DNA from: Proruminimicrobium sp964487915
GTDB taxonomy: Bacteria > Elusimicrobiota > Endomicrobiia > Endomicrobiales > Endomicrobiaceae
NCBI GenBank assembly: GCA_964487915.1
Contig: CAZASN010000004.1
Coordinates: 76,960-140,959 of the forward strand
Length of the DNA: 64,000 nt
Direction of reading: 5' to 3'
The notes below the pieces were generated by a model that saw only the letters and a list, made by a program, of their open reading frames with translations, made no database searches and was not told where the DNA came from. Positions 41,724-50,473 of this stretch are shown here, piece after piece (position 1 is the first letter of the stretch; each line of letters starts with the position of its first letter). A program made the translations under genes and the position numbers.

Positions 41724-43738
41724 TTATCCTCCTCGTAAACAGGCAGAACAATAATCGTTTCAAGTCCTTTTTCGCCGTTAATGCCGGAATTTTTTGCCGA
41801 AACGGTTCCGTTTAAAATGCCCGCGAAATACGCGCTGTGCAGCGTTCCTTCTCCCAATCTGTCGCCTTTTGAACTTTGCAGCTGCTGTTTGTATATTTTT
41901 GACAGGGTAAGATCGTCTAATCCGCCGGCGTTGTCAATGATTGAAATCATTAAATTCTTTTTATTTTCGCTTAAATAAACGGATACTTTTATTTTTGCGG
42001 AAAAATTATCGTTCATCAGCAGTTTCTGCAAAGCAAACACCGAGTTGTCTATTATATTTCTTACGGCTATGAAAATGAGCCTGTTTATATAACAGTATAA
42101 ACGGTCTTTATCGTTTAATTTTAACGCGTTTATTGAAATTTCAATATGCGGTTTTAATTTATAATTATAAAATTCTATTTGTTTTACGATAATTTCGTTA
42201 ATGTAATTCAAATCGGTTTTATGAAGTTTGCCGTTGCTCAAGTCTTCAACGTGTTCTCTTGTCGTTTTCTGGTTTTCTAAAATCTCGTCTCTGTAAGGCT
42301 TAACTATGTTTTCATATACTTCCGACAATATATCATTAAATCCCGTATTTGTTTTTTCCAGCTGGTTTACAAGATCGTGCCGAGAACTTCTTAGAAGCTC
42401 AACGGTGTCTTCAGCCCAGTTTAATTCCAGAGACTGCAGCCTTTGAATCTGCGATTCAAAAGAATCCTTGATTTCTGATACGGTTTGTTTTTTTATAAGC
42501 TCGCTTTCCATTGCCGCGTTATAGGTTAAATTATTATTGTATTTGTCAATCAATATAAAAGTAACAAGCAGTATTATAAGCCACAAAAAATTGCTTGTAT
42601 CCACGCTTGATCCGGATATCATTTCATAATATTTAAAGGGAGTAATGCCTGTAAGATGTATGATTATTGAAAGGTATACAGCCACAATAAAAACAGAAAA
42701 AATAAAAGATACAAGTATAAATTTTGTGGTGTCCCTTTCAAAATCTTTTTTATTCAAAACGCTTCTGCGCAGATATAACAGATCGTAATTTATTTTAATT
42801 TTATGCAGCGGCAGAATCATTTTTAAAAATAAAATCAAAATAATGACTATAAGAGGAATAGAAATCATTTCAAGAAATAAAAAATTCTGGAAAGAGTGGA
42901 TTGAAATTTTTTCCAAAATTTCCGGCAAAACCGTATGCGAAACGGTTTTTACGGTTGAGATATAAACATATCCGGATAATATAAATAATATAAATTCTGT
43001 ATTTGTGATGCTTGTCAAAAATATGTTAAACCAGGATATATTTTTTTTTGTTAAATTATACCTGTAATGTTCGGTCAGCATAACGGTGTTATATTTTAAT
43101 ATCGTTACGCAAATAATGCTGCCTATTAAAACCGTAAGTATCATATTGGGGATCTCAACGAAAGTTTCGGCCGCATAATTTCCTATTAAAGACAGAATTC
43201 CACCCGTATTTTCTATATTAAAAAGATTTCTGAAAGATTCGGTAAAGTAAATGGAATAAGGCTGTTTAAATATGGCGTCCTGAAAAACAACGTTCTTTAT
43301 AATTGAAGAAAAAACCGAAATGACAAGCCCTGTTGCGATTCCGGCGAAAAGAATAAATCTTGCGGATATGAAAAAAGTTTTTTTAATATCGTTGTCTATA
43401 TTTGTTTTTGTATTGAAAATAGTAAGTTTGCCGGATTCGGCAAGCCATCCCCAGAAAAGGGCTCCGGTAATGTTTATTACGGCAAAATAAATAAAATGAG
43501 GAGAAGTTATATTTGATAAAACGATAGGAGTCGTTATCGCCACAATGACAGCCCATACGCTTCCGAGCGTGATCGCGGCAACGAATGTTCCCAGCATGTC
43601 AAAAGTTAAAAAACGGTAGCTGTTTTCATAAACGAAACTGTGTCCCGCCCAGTTTAATAACACTGAAAAACACGCTATCAGAAAATAAAATTTCTTTTCG
43701 TTGACAGCCTTCAGTAAATTATCAGTAAAATTAGGCAT
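41720..43738 (-). CDS. Membrane sensor histidine kinase partner of the REC-NERD protein
   Basis: 672 residues from the ATG at 43738, chosen because a -10 box lies just upstream (an upstream in-frame start at 43765 would lie in the promoter). About eight membrane spans in the first 400 residues; the first group (MLGTFVAAITLGSVWAVIVA, FIYFAVINITGALFWGWLAE) resembles ECF-type or LytS-like sensors. A coiled segment leads to the H-box SSRHDLVNQLEK, then HATPase boxes N (RNIIDNSVFAL), G1 (DNAGGL) and G2 (GEGTLHSAYFAGILNG). The RHDLxNQL H-box resembles HPK families with the H-box of Spo0B-like type. Ligand unknown. Confidence 0.88.
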   Translation of the reverse strand: MPNFTDNLLKAVNEKKFYFLIACFSVLLNWAGHSFVYENSYRFLTFDMLGTFVAAITLGSVWAVIVAITTPIVLSNITSPHFIYFAVINITGALFWGWLAESGKLTIFNTKTNIDNDIKKTFFISARFILFAGIATGLVISVFSSIIKNVVFQDAIFKQPYSIYFTESFRNLFNIENTGGILSLIGNYAAETFVEIPNMILTVLIGSIICVTILKYNTVMLTEHYRYNLTKKNISWFNIFLTSITNTEFILFILSGYVYISTVKTVSHTVLPEILEKISIHSFQNFLFLEMISIPLIVIILILFLKMILPLHKIKINYDLLYLRRSVLNKKDFERDTTKFILVSFIFSVFIVAVYLSIIIHLTGITPFKYYEMISGSSVDTSNFLWLIILLVTFILIDKYNNNLTYNAAMESELIKKQTVSEIKDSFESQIQRLQSLELNWAEDTVELLRSSRHDLVNQLEKTNTGFNDILSEVYENIVKPYRDEILENQKTTREHVEDLSNGKLHKTDLNYINEIIVKQIEFYNYKLKPHIEISINALKLNDKDRLYCYINRLIFIAVRNIIDNSVFALQKLLMNDNFSAKIKVSVYLSENKKNLMISIIDNAGGLDDLTLSKIYKQQLQSSKGDRLGEGTLHSAYFAGILNGTVSAKNSGINGEKGLETIIVLPVYEEDK

Positions 43739-43744
43739 ATAAAT

Positions 43745-43750
43745 ATTATA
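43745..43750 (-). promoter_or_regulatory. Extended -10 promoter of the histidine kinase, leaderless
   Basis: TATAAT on the minus strand preceded by TGG, and exactly 6 nt before the ATG at 43738. No Shine-Dalgarno fits in between. Confidence 0.65.
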
Positions 43751-43781
43751 CCATAAGTAAAACAACTTTTCTGTTAAAAAA

Positions 43782-43790
43782 TGATAAAAT
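43782..43790 (+). promoter_or_regulatory. Extended -10 promoter of the U32 gene, leaderless
   Basis: TGATAAAAT (TGn plus TAAAAT at 43785-43790) ends 6 nt before the ATG at 43797. It faces away from the kinase promoter; both sit in a 58-bp gap. Confidence 0.6.
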
Positions 43791-43796
43791 GCCTAT

Positions 43797-45767
43797 ATGA
43801 CCATAGAATTACTTGCGCCAGCCGGCAATTATGAATCTTTTTTTTCTGCCGTAAATGCAGGAGCCGACGCGGTTTACGTCGGGATGAAAGATTTCAGCGC
43901 CCGCTCAAAAGCAAGAAATTTTTCTTATAAAGAATTATACAATATCTGCCTGTATGCAAAAGAAAAAAAAGTCAAAGTATACGTCGCGTTAAACACGCTT
44001 CTTCAGCAAAAAGACCTTTTCAGGGCATTTGAATGTCTTGAACAGATAAAATCTGCCGGCGCGGATGCGGTTATCGCGCAGGATGCCGGGCTGGCCTGCA
44101 TGGCAAAAAAATATTTTCCGGAATTAAAACTGCATGCAAGCACGCAGCTTGCGGTTCATAACTCTTCAGGCGTAAAACAAGCGGTAAAAATGGGTTTTTC
44201 CAGAGTAGTTCTGGCCAGAGAGCTTTCCTTTGAACAAATTAACGCCATTAAAAATAACACTTCAGCCGAAATTGAAATATTCTGCCACGGAGCATTATGT
44301 TTTTCTGTTTCCGGGTTATGTCTGTTTTCAAGTTTTATAGGCGGATACAGCGGGAACAGAGGATTTTGCACTCAGCCATGCAGAAGGCTGTGGACCGTAA
44401 ATAAAAAACAGGGATATTTTTTGTCTCCGAAAGATTTACAATTGTCAGGATATATCGAACGCTTGAAAGATATCGGTATAACTTCTTTAAAAATTGAAGG
44501 CAGAATGAAAAATTCGGATTATGTATATAAAACGGTCAAAGCTTACAGACTTCTTATAGACGCCGCTAAAAATGATATGGATAAAGCGGTTTGCGAAGCG
44601 GAAAATATTTTGCGTTTTGATTATGCAAGGCAAAAAACGAGTTTTAATTTTAAAGGCAAAGACGAAAATATTTTTGAACCGGAAAAATCAAAAAATACGG
44701 GTTTGCCGATAGGCAACATTTATGACGCAAAAGATGACAGCTTTTGCGTTAAAACCGGTTATATCCTCAAAACAGGCGACGTTATTAGACTTTCTGACGG
44801 GAAACGCGACAGCAGCATTGCGTTTGAAATAAAAAGAATTGAAAATATTTCCGAAGGCTGGAAAATATTTCACGAAGGTATTTACGCGGAAAACGGCTTT
44901 GAGATATTTAAAACAGCCGATTATCAGGACAAAACAGAAATAACCGGGGTATATGAAAAAGAGCCGCCGCCGATAAAAAAAACAGAACTATATATTCCTA
45001 AATTTAAACAAAAAGTTTCGCTGCCGAATTTGTTTATAAGAATTAATAATTTTAAATGGTTAAAACTGCTTGGAAACACGAAAGAATCCCTTATTTTAAA
45101 ATTGACCCATGATAATTTTGACGCAATAAACAATATTCAACCGGCGGGTTCTCATTATATTGAACTGCCTCCGTTTATTGACCAAGAAGATACTGAAAAA
45201 TACCGCGGCAAAATAGATGTTCTCATAAAAAAAGGTTTCGTCAATTTTTTTATAAACAATATAGCGCATTTTGAATTTTTTGAAAATAAAAAAGTTTTGC
45301 TTTACGCGGGTCAGTTTTTATACACGCTGAATACTTATGCTGCCGAAATATTCGGTAAATTTAATATACGCGCTTTTACCGTTTCATGGGAAGACGATAC
45401 CGCCAATATCTCAGAAACGGCGCGGTTGCTTAACGGGGGATTAATCGTATATTTATCGGGATTTCCCGAGTTGTCCGTTTCAAAAATGACTTTTTCTGAC
45501 GCGGTTAAAAATCAAAATATAAAATCCGCAAGAGACGAATTTAAAATAATAAGCTCGGATAAACAAAATATAATCCTGCCCAGATATCCCGTAACCGCTT
45601 TCGGCTTAAAATCTATTTTTTTAAAATTTAAAATAAATTCGTTCGCCATAGATTTGTCATATATAGAACCGGACAAAAATTATCTTGACGCGGTTTTAAA
45701 AGCTTTTTACGGCAGCGCTAATATTAATTCCGTTTCAAAATTCAATTTAGACAGAAAACTAAGATAA
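43797..45767 (+). CDS. Peptidase U32 family protein (RlhA/YhbU-like)
   Basis: 656 residues. N-terminal ELLAPAGNYESFFSAVNAGADAVYVG and the U32 signature EIFCHGALCFSVSGLCLFSSF, followed by NRGFCTQPCRR, whose cysteines may bind an Fe-S cluster. The C-terminal half is DUF3656-like. Relatives are collagenase-like proteases or enzymes for tRNA ho5U34 and 23S hydroxycytidine formation; the long form with DUF3656 matches RlhA-type proteins. Very close to a leaderless start. Convergent with the TraF-like gene (10-bp gap). Confidence 0.88.
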   Translation: MTIELLAPAGNYESFFSAVNAGADAVYVGMKDFSARSKARNFSYKELYNICLYAKEKKVKVYVALNTLLQQKDLFRAFECLEQIKSAGADAVIAQDAGLACMAKKYFPELKLHASTQLAVHNSSGVKQAVKMGFSRVVLARELSFEQINAIKNNTSAEIEIFCHGALCFSVSGLCLFSSFIGGYSGNRGFCTQPCRRLWTVNKKQGYFLSPKDLQLSGYIERLKDIGITSLKIEGRMKNSDYVYKTVKAYRLLIDAAKNDMDKAVCEAENILRFDYARQKTSFNFKGKDENIFEPEKSKNTGLPIGNIYDAKDDSFCVKTGYILKTGDVIRLSDGKRDSSIAFEIKRIENISEGWKIFHEGIYAENGFEIFKTADYQDKTEITGVYEKEPPPIKKTELYIPKFKQKVSLPNLFIRINNFKWLKLLGNTKESLILKLTHDNFDAINNIQPAGSHYIELPPFIDQEDTEKYRGKIDVLIKKGFVNFFINNIAHFEFFENKKVLLYAGQFLYTLNTYAAEIFGKFNIRAFTVSWEDDTANISETARLLNGGLIVYLSGFPELSVSKMTFSDAVKNQNIKSARDEFKIISSDKQNIILPRYPVTAFGLKSIFLKFKINSFAIDLSYIEPDKNYLDAVLKAFYGSANINSVSKFNLDRKLR

Positions 45768-45777
45768 AGAATTCTTT

Positions 45778-47334
45778 TTAAAATCTTCCGCCGAATGCAA
45801 AAGACACTTCCGCGTTTGACGGTATGCTTTGTCCGTCAAGAGTGGTAGTTTGCGAACTTACGGCTCCGGCAAAATCCAGAAAAATACATCCGGTAAGTAT
45901 TCCGAATCCCCCCGTATATGTCCACGAGCCGTTGTCGGCGATATTTTTGTTAAGACCTGCGCGCAGTGGAATATTAAAGTGCTTTTTATTGAGGATATTA
46001 TATTCAATACCGAATGCAAGCTGCTGAGAATCAAATCCTTCAACCATAGTTTTATTTTTAACGATATCCAAATCGCATGCGAATATGAGGTTTTTTAACG
46101 GAGTTAAAGCCATGCCAGCGCGTATTTGCCTGTCCAAAGAATAGGAATCATTGTTCCACATCAGATAATCGGGGGCGTCCAGCGGTTTTTGAGGCCTGTT
46201 GAAAGACGGACTGTTTATGTTTTTTACGACAAGCGCAAATTTTGGCTGAAACATTATATTTTTTTCAAAAAATCTTGAAAAATCAAAAGTTGTTCCCAAG
46301 TCAACGGACAGCTGCGTGGTAGTCTGTCTTGTTTTAAGGGCTTCGTCAATCGCATTTCCGATGTTTTCATTGTCTTTTAATATCATTATTGAAGTCTGCG
46401 CCATTTGTCCCTGAATAATATTTAAATTTGCGCCGACCAGTATTCCTTTGTAAACTTCTTCTCCGTATCCTACGGAACATTCCGCAAAAACTCCTGCGTC
46501 TATGAGTACCTGAGTTTCATTTTTATCATAGGTTTCTGATTCGCTTCCAAAGGCATTAATAATATCTGCTGCATCAGGTAATTTGGCGACAATAATAGCT
46601 GTCATTATAGAGATAGCATTTTCAGTGGCACCTACATCTAAAGCCATGTTAATCATAGCAGCAGCCATCTGTTCGGAAGTTGTACTGTCAGACAATCCTA
46701 ACAATGTTGTAAGTGAAGTTTGAATGCCGGCATTATCTATAGCCGTTGATATATCATCCGCATATTGTTCATACCCTGAACGAACATCAAAATCATCAAG
46801 AGGTAATCCGCTTGAATCAGGCGATCCGATACCTATGTTTAATGTATCAACAAAAGGAGTTATTCCTGATGTTCCGAATGTTCTAAAAGAAAAAGAGAGT
46901 TTTTTAAATCTTGAGAAAATTCCGGCGTTTAAATCAATAAGAGCGCCGGTTTTTGATTTTTGTAATTCGGCTATTAAAGCAAATCCCTCAAAAATAGCGG
47001 CCACATCCTGAGCTGTGGCTTTTAAATTATTATCTATTTTTTCGGCAAGTTGGTTGTATTTGTCAGCCATTTGAGTAAGTTGGTCAATTAAAGACAATGT
47101 TTTTCCGGTTGTTTCAATTTCAGCGCCGAGTAAAAGAGCTATTTCATTATTATTCTTGTCGCTTATTATCGCAAGATTTGCAGGATTCCAGTATTGCGTG
47201 TCAGCGCCGTTAGCTACTGCGACTCCGGCTCCGCCCATGGCAACCGCCCGCGCGCCGACCGTCTGCCATTTATCGGCATAACTTGCCGGAACAAAAAATA
47301 TGATTGTCAAAAACATCAGAATACTTTTTTTCAT
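45778..47334 (-). CDS. TraF-like outer-membrane beta-barrel protein
   Basis: 518 residues with signal peptide ending SYA-DKW. The segment GARAVAMGGAGVAVANGADTQYWNPANLA is typical of the conjugal-transfer TraF/PorV-like outer-membrane family, and beta strands alternate to the C-terminus, ending in FAFGGRF with a terminal aromatic residue as in barrels. The extra region at about residues 170-290 (helical, with DDISTAIDNAG repeats) extends it beyond simple FadL or PorV-like barrels. There is no conjugation gene in the window, so the family name should not be read as function. Function unknown. Confidence 0.7.
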   Translation of the reverse strand: MKKSILMFLTIIFFVPASYADKWQTVGARAVAMGGAGVAVANGADTQYWNPANLAIISDKNNNEIALLLGAEIETTGKTLSLIDQLTQMADKYNQLAEKIDNNLKATAQDVAAIFEGFALIAELQKSKTGALIDLNAGIFSRFKKLSFSFRTFGTSGITPFVDTLNIGIGSPDSSGLPLDDFDVRSGYEQYADDISTAIDNAGIQTSLTTLLGLSDSTTSEQMAAAMINMALDVGATENAISIMTAIIVAKLPDAADIINAFGSESETYDKNETQVLIDAGVFAECSVGYGEEVYKGILVGANLNIIQGQMAQTSIMILKDNENIGNAIDEALKTRQTTTQLSVDLGTTFDFSRFFEKNIMFQPKFALVVKNINSPSFNRPQKPLDAPDYLMWNNDSYSLDRQIRAGMALTPLKNLIFACDLDIVKNKTMVEGFDSQQLAFGIEYNILNKKHFNIPLRAGLNKNIADNGSWTYTGGFGILTGCIFLDFAGAVSSQTTTLDGQSIPSNAEVSFAFGGRF

Positions 47335-47354
47335 ACGGCCTCCGTACTATAAAA

Positions 47355-47768
47355 TTATTTTAACTTTTTTTTATGTTTTATAACTTTTACTTTTAATTTT
47401 TTAGGGTTTGAAGTAACGGTTGAATTTTCATCAAATTCAAGAATCATCTCATAATTTTTTAATTCGTTTATGCCGAATACGCTTATGGCGCTTTTATTGT
47501 TTTTTAATTTGTAAACCGAAAAGGACGGGAAAAACAGATTGTTTCTGCTGTCTATCATTAATTCCTCGTCAAACGATGTTCTGTCAATATATTTAAATTT
47601 GTTGTTGTGCGAATAATAATTTATTTCGGCGTTTAAAATTGTACTGCAAAGAATGCGGCCGGTTGTAAATTTTACGTTTAAAACTCCGCTTTTGTAGGTG
47701 TGCAGAACTACAAAAAAAGATATAACACAAAGCATGAAGACGATAATATAATTTTTCACAAAAAACAA
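47355..47768 (-). CDS. Membrane-anchored protein of unknown function (137 aa)
   Basis: TTG start with GGAAGG seven bases upstream. N-terminal hydrophobic helix (IIVFMLCVISFFVVLHTY), then a small basic beta-rich domain (residues 30-137) ending KLKVKVIKHKKKLK. Possibly a pseudopilin-like or LptC-like periplasmic protein, but I see no decisive motif. Lies 20 bp upstream of the TraF-like gene on the same strand. Confidence 0.65.
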   Translation of the reverse strand: MFFVKNYIIVFMLCVISFFVVLHTYKSGVLNVKFTTGRILCSTILNAEINYYSHNNKFKYIDRTSFDEELMIDSRNNLFFPSFSVYKLKNNKSAISVFGINELKNYEMILEFDENSTVTSNPKKLKVKVIKHKKKLK

Positions 47769-47814
47769 GATGGCGCCTTCCTTTGTGAAAATATAAAAAC
47801 TTTCTTAAAAATAG

Positions 47815-47820
47815 TATAAT
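47815..47820 (+). promoter_or_regulatory. -10 box of thiL, leaderless or near-leaderless
   Basis: TATAAT (preceded by TAG) ends 8 nt before the ATG at 47829, so at most a couple of untranslated bases are expected. No good -35. Confidence 0.55.
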
Positions 47821-47828
47821 CTTTATAT

Positions 47829-48836
47829 ATGGCTATTTCAAGTAAAAAATCATTATCTTTTTTAGGCGAATTCGGATTGATTGAGCATATTAAAAAAAAT
47901 AATACAAAAGCGGGGCCCGAACATAATGTCGTTGTGGACATAGGCGACGATTGTTTCGTATTTTCTTCTTTAAAAAATTCAAAATATGCCGTAACCGCCG
48001 ATATTTTAATAGAAGACACGCATTTTAAAACAAAATGGGCGACTCCCGAACAAATAGCGAAAAAAGCCGTTGAAGTCAATGTAAGCGATATCGTTTCAAT
48101 GTGCGGCGCCAAGCCGTTATATTTATTTATAGCAATCGGGATTCCGAAGAATACGGAAATATCGTACGCCAAACGATTGTTTTCGGCGATTAAAAAAAAT
48201 TGCGATAAATACGGCATTCATCTTTCCGGAGGAGATACCGTCAGTTCCGAGAAACTTACAATTTCAGTTACGATAATAGGAATAAAAGCCGGTAAGCTTA
48301 TAACGCGTTCTGGCACAAAGAACGGAGATATTTTATGCGTAAGCGGCAATTTCGGAGATTCCGGAGCCGGATTTGATATCTTAAATTCGGGCAAAAAAAA
48401 CTTAACCCGTTATGAAAAAAAACTTGTTAAAAAACATCTGGAACCGGAAGCAAGATTTGATATCGCAAAAATTCTTTGCGGTAATAATATTAAAATAACT
48501 TCAATGACCGATTCTTCCGACGGCTTATTTAAGTCCGTTGAGCTTTTGACGGCGGATTATCATAAAGGGGCTGCAGTATATCTTGATAAAATTCCGGTTT
48601 CCGACGAGCTTGTTAAATTTACAAAAAACGATAAAAATAAAATATACCGTTATGCCTTAAACGGAGCGGAAGAATTTGAATTGGTTTTTACGATAGCGCC
48701 TGAAGATAAAATAAAATTACAAAAACTGATTCCGGAAATTTCATATATAGGTTATGTAAACAAATCAAAAGCAATTAAGTATTTTGACAATAATCACGAA
48801 ACGGCGATAAAATACAATGGCTACAAACATTTTTGA
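47829..48836 (+). CDS. thiL: Thiamine-monophosphate kinase
   Basis: 335 residues. N-terminal FLGEFGLIEHI, GDDCFVFSSL (Mg/ATP-binding), AVTADILIEDTHF, KKAVEVNVSDIVSMCGAKP, HLSGGDTVSS, MTDSSDGL: the ThiL blocks in order. Phosphorylates thiamine monophosphate to the diphosphate. Overlaps tsaE by 20 bp. Confidence 0.93.
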   Translation: MAISSKKSLSFLGEFGLIEHIKKNNTKAGPEHNVVVDIGDDCFVFSSLKNSKYAVTADILIEDTHFKTKWATPEQIAKKAVEVNVSDIVSMCGAKPLYLFIAIGIPKNTEISYAKRLFSAIKKNCDKYGIHLSGGDTVSSEKLTISVTIIGIKAGKLITRSGTKNGDILCVSGNFGDSGAGFDILNSGKKNLTRYEKKLVKKHLEPEARFDIAKILCGNNIKITSMTDSSDGLFKSVELLTADYHKGAAVYLDKIPVSDELVKFTKNDKNKIYRYALNGAEEFELVFTIAPEDKIKLQKLIPEISYIGYVNKSKAIKYFDNNHETAIKYNGYKHF

Positions 48837-49254
48837 AAATAAAAAATTTATGACTGACAGCGCGGAACAAACGAAAAAACTGGGCAAAGATTTTGCGTCC
48901 GCGTTAAAAAAAGGCGACGTTGTTTTTTTTAACGGCGATCTCGGAGCCGGCAAGACGACTTTTATTCAGGGCATTATGTCAAAATTCGGAATAAAAAAAT
49001 TCGTAAGAAGCGCAAGTTTTATGCTTGTAAGCGAATTTGCCGCAAAAGACGTAAGTCTGTATCATATTGATTTGTACAGGCTCGGAAAGACCGATGTTTA
49101 CGATTTGGGGCTTGATGAATATTTGTTCGGAAAAGGAATAGCCCTTGTTGAATGGAGCGAAAGACTTACCGGGTGCAAAGATCAAAAAAGATGGGAAATA
49201 GATATAGAATATAAAGATGAAAACAAAAGAAACATTATGATAAAGAGGATATAA
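48817..49254 (+). CDS. tsaE: tRNA t6A biosynthesis ATPase TsaE
   Basis: 145 residues. Walker A GDLGAGKTTFIQGI, switch SASFMLVSEF, and VEWSERL. Supports the TsaBDE complex in t6A37 synthesis. One base before tsaB. Confidence 0.93.
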   Translation: MATNIFENKKFMTDSAEQTKKLGKDFASALKKGDVVFFNGDLGAGKTTFIQGIMSKFGIKKFVRSASFMLVSEFAAKDVSLYHIDLYRLGKTDVYDLGLDEYLFGKGIALVEWSERLTGCKDQKRWEIDIEYKDENKRNIMIKRI

Positions 49255-49255
49255 A

Positions 49256-49897
49256 GTGAAAATTTTAGCGGCTGAATCTTCGGGTTTGTCTTTAAGCGTT
49301 GCCGTAAGCGAAAACGGCAGAATTATATGCGAGTATTTTTTTAACGCCGGAATGATTCATTCCGAAACATTGCTGCCCGTAATTAAAAATATATTAAAAC
49401 AAGCCGGGTGGAAGCTTGAAGATATTGATCAGTTTGCCGTTTCAAGCGGGCCGGGAAGTTTTACCGGAATAAGAGTCGCTATGACAACAGTTAAAACATT
49501 GGCGCAAAGTCTAAATAAACCGGCGGTTTCCGTTGACTGCCTTTCAATACTTGAAGAGAGCATAAAACTTCCGAAAATAAAGATAGCAGCCGCGATAGAC
49601 GCTTTAAGAAATGAAGTTTTCGTAAAACAAAATAAAGAAATTATAATAATGCCGGTTGCAAAATTTGCGGAGAAAAACAAAAAACATAAAAATAACATAA
49701 TCGTAATCGGCAGCGCCGTTAACGCTTATAAAACCGTACTGTCAAAAAATCTCGGCAATTTTGCCGTTAGTATTCCTGAAAAATTTAATTTTCCTCAGGC
49801 TTCGGTTCTTGCCCTTATGGCTGAAAAAATAAAAGGCAAATCATTTGAAAAAATAGAACCTTTGTACGTAAGAAAATCCTGGGCCGAAGAAAAATAA
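49256..49897 (+). CDS. tsaB: tRNA t6A biosynthesis scaffold TsaB
   Basis: 213 residues, GTG start. ASKHA fold: LAAESSGLSLSVAVSENG, HSETLLPVI, SSGPGSFTGIRVAMTTVK, DALRNEVFVK. Dimerises with TsaD (not in window). The C-terminal EPLYVRKSWAEE matches TsaB. Ends 5 bp from the convergent aldolase gene. Confidence 0.93.
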   Translation: MKILAAESSGLSLSVAVSENGRIICEYFFNAGMIHSETLLPVIKNILKQAGWKLEDIDQFAVSSGPGSFTGIRVAMTTVKTLAQSLNKPAVSVDCLSILEESIKLPKIKIAAAIDALRNEVFVKQNKEIIIMPVAKFAEKNKKHKNNIIVIGSAVNAYKTVLSKNLGNFAVSIPEKFNFPQASVLALMAEKIKGKSFEKIEPLYVRKSWAEEK

Positions 49898-49902
49898 TAT
49901 AA

Positions 49903-50454
49903 TTATTTATTTAACAGGTATATTATCTTTGAAGCGTTTTCAATTACCGAAATATACATGCATGCTTCCTCAAGCGTTTGTCCCGCGGCAAAAACTCCGT
50001 GGCCTTTTATGACAACGGCTTTATATTTTGATATCAGATGCGGTATTTTTTCGGCGACTTCATCGGAACATACCGTTTGAGAACATGAAAGCACCGGGAT
50101 TTCTCCAAGATAAAGCTGCCCTTCTGAATCAACCGGTTTAATGGAATCGTTTTTTAAAGAAAGTATAGTGGCATAAAGCGCGTGAGCGTGCGCGACGGCT
50201 CTAATGCCGGGATTGTTTAAATATATGGCTCTGTGCACTTTTGCTTCAACTGAGGCGAGTTTATCTTTTTTTGAATCTTTAAGGTTTATTGAAACTACGT
50301 CTTTTTCCGTCATATATCCGGTCATAACGCCGTGTTTTTTTATAAGTATTTCTTTATTTTTTAATATGCTCAAATTTCCGGAATGCGAATGATTTAATCC
50401 CTGTTCATATAATATTTTTCCGAATTTTAATATCTCTTTTTTTTCTTTTGACAT
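49903..50454 (-). CDS. Class II aldolase/adducin family protein
   Basis: 183 residues from the ATG at 50454 with GGAGA just upstream; a further in-frame ATG at 50547 would overlap the next gene and lacks a site. Family features: LNHSHSGNLSILKNKEILI, AVAHAHALYATILS (zinc histidines), SEGQLYLGEIPVLSCS, KGHGVFAAGQTLEEACMYISVIENASKII. Fuculose or ribulose phosphate aldolase-type fold; substrate not known. Confidence 0.85.
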   Translation of the reverse strand: MSKEKKEILKFGKILYEQGLNHSHSGNLSILKNKEILIKKHGVMTGYMTEKDVVSINLKDSKKDKLASVEAKVHRAIYLNNPGIRAVAHAHALYATILSLKNDSIKPVDSEGQLYLGEIPVLSCSQTVCSDEVAEKIPHLISKYKAVVIKGHGVFAAGQTLEEACMYISVIENASKIIYLLNK

Positions 50455-50473
50455 TATGGATTCTCCGTTAAAA

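Noticed and set aside
45778..47334. Conjugation locus suggested by the TraF-like protein
   Set aside because: No other transfer gene is present and the family also covers general outer-membrane proteins.
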